A DNA stretch of 10,713 nucleotides from Anaerolineaceae bacterium (GTDB lineage: Bacteria > Chloroflexota > Anaerolineae > Anaerolineales > Anaerolineaceae): positions 1 through 10,713 of the forward strand of contig JACZIY010000782.1 of NCBI GenBank assembly GCA_014860845.1, given 5' to 3'. The translations under genes were made by a program, and so were the position numbers. This document shows positions 7,620 to 10,713 of the stretch, one piece after another (position 1 is the stretch's first letter; every line of letters starts with the position of its first letter). The notes beneath the pieces are model-generated. The model saw nothing but the letters and a program-made list of their open reading frames with translations, had not been told where the DNA came from and searched no databases.

Positions 7620-7748
7620 ACTCTGAGAGTTCCTCATTTCCTCTCATACACTCAACGCACTCGAAGATGACGTGCCTCCAATCTATTTACCACATGTTAA
7701 GTTAGTCTTGCAGTTGTGTTAGACTTTTACCATACAAAGACATTGAAC
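7620..7748. other. Gap between operon and insertion sequence
   Basis: About 130 nt without a convincing gene. The only structure seen is a weak inverted repeat, TGAGAG (7624-7629) and CTCTCA (7641-7646), without a U-tract, so it is a poor terminator. No clear terminator for the seven-gene operon was found. Confidence 0.4.
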
Positions 7749-7751
7749 CTT
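7749..7751. repeat. Target-site duplication, left copy (CTT)
   Basis: CTT immediately outside the left terminal repeat matches CTT at 8971-8973 immediately outside the right one. Three base pairs is within the IS3-family range (3-5 bp). A 3-bp match alone would be weak, but it falls exactly at the boundaries set by the inverted repeats. Confidence 0.7.
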
Positions 7752-7763
7752 TGACCTGCCCCC
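7752..7763. repeat. IS left terminal inverted repeat
   Basis: TGACCTGCCCCC, an exact reverse complement of 8959-8970. The left copy is followed by one more C, so similarity stops after 12 bp unless a 1-nt gap is allowed. Confidence 0.92.
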
Positions 7764-7779
7764 CAAAAACTGATCCAGC

Positions 7780-7785
7780 TATAAT
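7780..7785 (+). promoter_or_regulatory. Possible transposase -10 element
   Basis: A perfect TATAAT lies 30 nt before orfA. No good -35 is found at 16-18 bp; TTGACC at 7751-7756, which straddles the element boundary, is 23 bp away, too far for a standard promoter. Any promoter here would be weak or activated. Confidence 0.35.
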
Positions 7786-7814
7786 GAGACTGGAACAAGA
7801 AAAGGAGGTCAGGC

Positions 7815-8093
7815 ATGGCCAGCAAAACACGACTGACAGGGGAGCAAATTGTCAATAAGCTGAGGGAAGCAGAAGTACTGCTCAGCCAGGGAAAAACATT
7901 GGAAGAGATCTTCAAAACACTGAAGATCAGCAAACAAACCTATTATCGATGGCGAAAGGAATATGGGGGATTGGATACCACCCAGGCGAAGAGACTCAAA
8001 GAGCTGGAGCGGGAAAACACGCGTTTGAAAGGCCTGGTGGCAGATCATTCACTGGATAATGCCATTTTGAAGGAAGCGATCTCAAAAAAATAA
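7815..8093 (+). CDS. IS3-family transposase OrfA
   Basis: 92 residues. The N-terminal half is the helix-turn-helix that recognises the element ends (LTGEQIVNKLREAEVLLSQG, then TLEEIFKTLKISKQTYYRWRKEYGG). The C-terminal part (about 56-90) is a leucine-zipper-like coiled coil (LKELERENTRLKGLVADHSL) used for multimerisation. It has a strong ribosome site, GGAGGT (7804-7809). The ORF ends in TAA right after an A7 run, the site for fusion to OrfB. Length and composition are normal for the family. Confidence 0.93.
   Translation: MASKTRLTGEQIVNKLREAEVLLSQGKTLEEIFKTLKISKQTYYRWRKEYGGLDTTQAKRLKELERENTRLKGLVADHSLDNAILKEAISKK
8084..8090 (+). promoter_or_regulatory. Programmed -1 frameshift site (A AAA AAA)
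   Basis: A run of seven A residues fits the IS3-family slippery heptamer in the orfA frame (A AAA AAA), with the orfA stop directly after it. Slipping back one base continues as Ile-Ile-Ala-Pro-Asp-Ser-Lys with no stop into the orfB frame, nine codons before ATG 8117. This would make the OrfAB fusion transposase. No obvious stimulating hairpin was seen downstream. Confidence 0.75.
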
Positions 8094-8116
8094 TAGCGCC
8101 TGACAGCAAACGCCGG

Positions 8117-8941
8117 ATGATCGCATACATCACCGGGAAGATGGGGGTATCAGAACGGCAAGCCTGTCGGGCGCTGGAACAACCACGCTCAACCCAGCGT
8201 TACTGCAAAAGTGCGGGGGAAGATGAAGAAGCACTGCGGGCACGCATCATAGAAGTCGCCGGTGAATATGGCCGCTATGGATATCGTCGGATCACGGGAA
8301 TGCTGCGCAATGAAGGCTGGCATGTGAACCACAAGCGGGTAGAACGCATCTGGCGAGAGGAAGGCTTGAAGGTACCCCAAAAACAGCCGAAAAGAGGGAG
8401 ATTATGGCTCAATGATGGTTCGGTAGTACGTTTCCCCAATCACGTTTGGAGTTATGATTTCATGGAGGACCGGACCCATAACGGAGTGAAATATTGGATC
8501 TTGAATGTGATCGATGAATACACTCGTGAATGTCTTGCCGTACGCATAGGCCGCCGTATGAACCATCGCGATGTGATCGCAGTACTGTTTGAGCTTTTCC
8601 TGGAACGAGGTGTACCGGTCCATATCCGCTCAGACAATGGGTCTGAATTCACTGCCAAAAAGGTCAGGCATTGGTTATCGATCTTACGGGTCAAACCGCT
8701 GTATATTGAACCAGGCAGTCCCTGGGAGAATGGGTACATCGAGTCCTTCAATGGCAAGATACGTGACGAACTGCTGAACGGTGAAATCTTTTACTCCATC
8801 AAAGAAGCCGAGGTGCTCATCGAATAGTGGCGTTGGCACTATAACCATATCCGCCCACACAGTTCACTCGGTTACCGTCCCCCGAATCCCATAACCATCA
8901 TGCCAGCAGCTTTACAGATTCACTTTTTCGGAGTACCATAA
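8117..8941 (+). pseudogene. IS3-family transposase OrfB with internal amber stop
   Basis: The catalytic (DDE/rve integrase) subunit. The frame runs 236 codons to TAG at 8825-8827, then continues 37 more sense codons to TAA at 8939-8941, giving 274 residues if the stop were read as an amino acid. The continuation WRWHYNHIRPHSSLGYRPP is the expected conserved C-terminus, so the stop is internal. Family members usually have Gln here (EQW), so a single CAG to TAG change explains it. Catalytic residues are intact: Asp 114 (WSYDFMED), Asp 173 (RSDNGSE) and Glu 209 (GYIESFNG), with 35 residues between the last two. There is no good ribosome site at ATG 8117; expression is expected through the frameshift at 8084-8090. 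Losing the conserved tail probably inactivates it, though this is not proven. Confidence 0.85.
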
Positions 8942-8958
8942 TTCCTGGTACATATCTT

Positions 8959-8970
8959 GGGGGCAGGTCA
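8959..8970. repeat. IS right terminal inverted repeat
   Basis: GGGGGCAGGTCA, the exact reverse complement of 7752-7763. Confidence 0.92.
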
Positions 8971-8973
8971 CTT
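8971..8973. repeat. Target-site duplication, right copy (CTT)
   Basis: CTT abuts the right terminal repeat and matches 7749-7751. Confidence 0.7.
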
Positions 8974-9081
8974 TGGCTAATGAAAGTGGAACTTTAGATT
9001 TTGACGTACCCGGCGAACTACGGTTCATGAGAAATTCCTCCATTTTTGGAAAAATGTCTACCGCAGTGCGCCGGTCTAACG
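8974..9081. other. Short gap between IS and tRNA terminator
   Basis: Nothing gene-like is seen. It holds one near-palindrome, CATTTTT (9041-9047) and AAAAATG (9050-9056) separated by two bases, of unknown meaning. Confidence 0.4.
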
Positions 9082-9109
9082 AAAAACCAGAGCCCGACGG
9101 ACTCTGGTT
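9082..9109 (-). terminator. Intrinsic terminator of the tRNA-fMet unit
   Basis: Read on the minus strand, AACCAGAG pairs with CTCTGGTT, extended by one U-G and two C-G pairs to an 11-bp stem with a GUC loop, ending in a run of U residues (plus-strand A run at 9082-9086). It lies 9 nt past the tRNA 3' end, a textbook Rho-independent terminator. Confidence 0.9.
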
Positions 9110-9118
9110 GTCTCTTAG

Positions 9119-9189
<71 letters not shown>

Positions 9190-9190
<1 letters not shown>

Positions 9191-9206
9191 TCGTTTATTG
9201 AACGAT
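9190..9206 (-). other. Hairpin in the tRNA 5' leader
   Basis: ATCGTT (9190-9195) and AACGAT (9201-9206) form a 6-bp stem with a 5-nt loop immediately before the tRNA. In the transcript the last base of the stem is the first tRNA nucleotide. Since nucleotide 1 is unpaired in the mature tRNA, pairing in the leader may influence RNase P cleavage. The dyad is seen; the role is speculative. Confidence 0.5.
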
Positions 9207-9210
9207 GAGA

Positions 9211-9239
9211 ATTTTACCCCACCTTGCCTGATCCGTCAA
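9211..9239 (-). promoter_or_regulatory. Sigma70-type promoter of the tRNA-fMet gene
   Basis: On the minus strand, TTGACG (9239-9234), a 17-bp spacer and TAAAAT (9216-9211) lie just upstream of the tRNA. Both hexamers match consensus at five of six positions with optimal spacing, and the -10 is 20 nt from the mature 5' end. Confidence 0.88.
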
Positions 9240-9365
9240 GCAAAAAATTATCAACCCAATAAACCAGGTCGTTGCATGAACCCGGTTCAATTATCCATTT
9301 TTCCGTAATTTCTACAAAAATCAGTCATTTTTGTACTTTGTGACTGAAATTAAGTTAAATGACAC

Positions 9366-9393
9366 TTGACAGATGGACAGGATTTTGTAGAAT
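9366..9393 (+). promoter_or_regulatory. Sigma70-type promoter of the AOR gene
   Basis: Perfect -35 TTGACA (9366-9371), 16-bp spacer, and -10 TAGAAT (9388-9393), facing the AOR gene. Transcription would start near 9400, leaving a leader of about 150 nt. Confidence 0.75.
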
Positions 9394-9549
9394 CGTAAAT
9401 AGAAAATTTAATTTTTCAACCAAACTCCACTTTATTAATGGTATCCTGATTACTCCTTTTATAATCAAAAGTGGTTCAAAATCAGACTCATCATTCACGA
9501 GAATCACTTCATAATCGGTGATTATAAATCCTAATCAATTGAGGAAAAA
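9394..9549 (+). promoter_or_regulatory. AT-rich leader with inverted repeats before AOR
   Basis: No gene is seen in this stretch. It holds three inverted repeats: CCACTTT (9427-9433) with AAAGTGG (9468-9474); CTTTT (9456-9460) with AAAAG (9467-9471), which share bases with the first and so could be alternative pairings; and ATAATC (9511-9516) with GATTAT (9520-9525). They could be regulator sites or RNA structure. I do not see a recognisable molybdenum/tungsten cofactor riboswitch, though I cannot exclude one. The gene's ribosome site is GAGG at 9541-9544. Confidence 0.4.
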
Positions 9550-10713
9550 ATGGCGAAAACTGCATGGATAGATTTGACAACCGGTGTAATCCGGGTGGAA
9601 GAAACAAATCCGGAACTTCTCCAACAATATTTGGGAGGACGTGGATTAGGGGCTAAATATTTATATGATCTTGTACAACCCGGGATTGATCCGTTTGGAC
9701 CAGAGAATTATTTGATTGTTACCAATGGATTCTTCAGTGGTACTCCCTGGCCGTCTGCATCACGCTACCACGTGACTTTTAAATCACCTGCCACTGATGG
9801 ATATGGTTATGCTAATTCTGGTGGTGGATTTGGGCCAGAATTGGCTATGGCAGGCTATGATGCCCTGGTTTTCTCTGGGATTTCCCCCACCCCGGTCTAT
9901 CTCAAGATCACTGACGCGTCCATTTCCCTGGAAAATGCTGAGCATCTCTGGGGAAAACGCACCGGAGAAGTACAGGATATTTTGTTAGGAGCAGGAACAC
10001 CAACCGGAGCCAATGGCCGTGTGTCCTGTATTGGACCAGCTGGTGAGAATCTTGTACGTATCGCGTCCATTATTAATGATTATGGCCGTGCCGCCGCTCG
10101 TGGGGGTCCAGGGGCTGTGATGGGATCCAAAAAGCTGAAAGCCGTACATGTTAAAGCATCCTCCAAAGGACAAAGTAGTCCCGAACTGCGTGAAGAAATT
10201 AAACGCCTGAACCAACACCTGCGTAAAGACCCAAAGATGCAGGGATTGATCGACACCGGTACAGTTTTTCTGATGCGTATCAAAAATATCAGTGGTGATC
10301 TACCTGCCAAGAACCATCAATTAGGGCAGGTACCTTTCATCGACAAGATGGATGGAACTGCTTTGAAGGAATATCGAACCAAACGAATGGGCTGCCGTTT
10401 CTGCCCGGTGCAATGTTCCTGTGAATCAGTAGGACAAGGGTCTGAAGGTCTCATTCACACCGAAGGGCCTGAATATGAGACCACCGATGCATTGGGACCT
10501 GTAGTCTGGAATGATGATGTCAATGTCATCATTGAGGGAAATTATCTCTGTAATGAACTGGGTCTGGATACCATTTCAACCGGTAAGGTGATTGGATTTG
10601 CGATGGAATGCCATGAAAAAGGCATTCTCTCAGATGCTGACTTTAGCCTGGAATGGGGTGATTCCTGCACCATTCTTGGCTTGATGAAGAGTATTTCCTA
10701 TCGAAAGGGGATC
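9550..10713 (+). CDS. Aldehyde:ferredoxin oxidoreductase family (partial, 3' end missing)
   Basis: 388 codons are open from ATG 9550 to the window edge without a stop; family members are about 600-650 residues, so about the last third is missing. AOR enzymes are cytoplasmic tungsten-pterin proteins that oxidise aldehydes to acids and pass electrons through a 4Fe-4S cluster to ferredoxin. Motifs: GGRGLGAKYLYD (29-40), NSGGGFGPELAMAGYDALVFSG (89-110, domain 1 pterin binding), GRAAARGGPGAVMGSKKLKA (179-198), the cluster motif CRFCPVQC with Cys 282, 285 and 289 (the fourth Cys would lie beyond the edge), GPEYET (306-311) and NELGLDTIS (335-343). It has its own promoter, so it is not part of the upstream operon. 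Which AOR subfamily, and so which aldehyde, cannot be decided from this part. Confidence 0.94.
   Translation, partial: MAKTAWIDLTTGVIRVEETNPELLQQYLGGRGLGAKYLYDLVQPGIDPFGPENYLIVTNGFFSGTPWPSASRYHVTFKSPATDGYGYANSGGGFGPELAMAGYDALVFSGISPTPVYLKITDASISLENAEHLWGKRTGEVQDILLGAGTPTGANGRVSCIGPAGENLVRIASIINDYGRAAARGGPGAVMGSKKLKAVHVKASSKGQSSPELREEIKRLNQHLRKDPKMQGLIDTGTVFLMRIKNISGDLPAKNHQLGQVPFIDKMDGTALKEYRTKRMGCRFCPVQCSCESVGQGSEGLIHTEGPEYETTDALGPVVWNDDVNVIIEGNYLCNELGLDTISTGKVIGFAMECHEKGILSDADFSLEWGDSCTILGLMKSISYRKGI

Larger units (their letters stand above)
7752..8970 (+). mobile_element. IS3-family insertion sequence, complete, 1219 bp
   Basis: The element is bounded by 12-bp perfect inverted repeats (TGACCTGCCCCC at 7752 and its complement ending at 8970), with TG...CA tips and a 3-bp CTT target duplication. 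Inside are orfA and orfB in the classic IS3 arrangement, with a -1 frameshift site between them. The IS407-like subgroup is suggested by the transposase segments RYGYRRITGMLR and NGYIESFNGKIRDELL and by the terminal sequence; the subgroup call is tentative. The ends and target duplication are intact, implying a fairly recent insertion, but orfB carries an amber codon, so this copy may be unable to move by itself. It lies in the gap between the catabolic operon and the tRNA unit. Confidence 0.93.

Noticed and set aside
7624..7646. Terminator for the catabolic operon
   Set aside because: The stem is only 6 bp with an 11-nt loop and no U-tract follows.
8825..8827. TAG read as an amino acid by genome-wide recoding
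   Set aside because: The IolD-like, isomerase and transporter genes all end in TAG directly before the ribosome site of the next gene, so TAG is a normal stop here.
7718..9080. GTTAGAC at 7718-7724 and its complement at 9074-9080 flanking the IS
   Set aside because: A 7-bp match in flanking DNA is expected by chance and does not coincide with the element's ends.

Overview
The window looks bacterial. Genes are tightly packed, most starts have a Shine-Dalgarno sequence, promoters are sigma70-like, and there is an initiator tRNA gene and an IS3-family element. The start of a tungsten-type aldehyde:ferredoxin oxidoreductase (AOR) at the right end suggests an anaerobe. The gene style (split transketolase, GPH transporter, AOR) would fit an anaerobic Chloroflexota or Firmicutes-like lineage, but the taxon is a guess.

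Region 1 (about 1-7619) is one co-directional run of seven genes with gaps of 8-22 nt and one 8-nt overlap, so almost certainly an operon. Order: IclR-type regulator; IolD-type ThDP enzyme (cyclic diketone hydrolase family); transketolase N-terminal and C-terminal subunits as separate genes; a divergent RpiB/LacAB isomerase; a GPH-family sugar:cation symporter; a Gfo/Idh/MocA oxidoreductase of the inositol-dehydrogenase type. A perfect 8-bp inverted repeat overlaps the likely -10 element in front of the regulator. No sugar kinase, aldolase, IolB, IolC, IolE or IolJ is present.

Working hypothesis: this is a non-canonical, kinase-free route for a cyclitol such as inositol. The Gfo/Idh protein oxidises the ring. 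The IolD-like enzyme opens the dione to 5-deoxyglucuronate. The isomerase replaces IolB and gives 5-dehydro-2-deoxygluconate. The transketolase pair then moves its two-carbon ketol unit to glyceraldehyde 3-phosphate, giving xylulose 5-phosphate plus a C4 semialdehyde. The closest known logic is the sulfo-transketolase pathway for sulfoquinovose (SqwGH plus SqwI), which also pairs a split transketolase with a LacAB/RpiB isomerase; a sulfo-sugar substrate is the main alternative.

Region 2 (7752-8970) is a complete IS3-family insertion sequence of 1219 bp with 12-bp terminal inverted repeats, a 3-bp target duplication (CTT), an A7 frameshift site between orfA and orfB, and an in-frame amber codon in orfB just after the DDE residues. 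It sits downstream of the operon and does not visibly break a gene.

Region 3 (9082-9239, minus strand) is a free-standing initiator tRNA-fMet(CAT) unit with its own promoter, leader hairpin and intrinsic terminator. Region 4 (from 9366) has a good plus-strand promoter, an AT-rich leader of about 150 nt with several inverted repeats, and then an AOR-family gene that runs off the window. AOR may be unrelated to the operon, though it could in principle oxidise the semialdehyde the proposed pathway would make.
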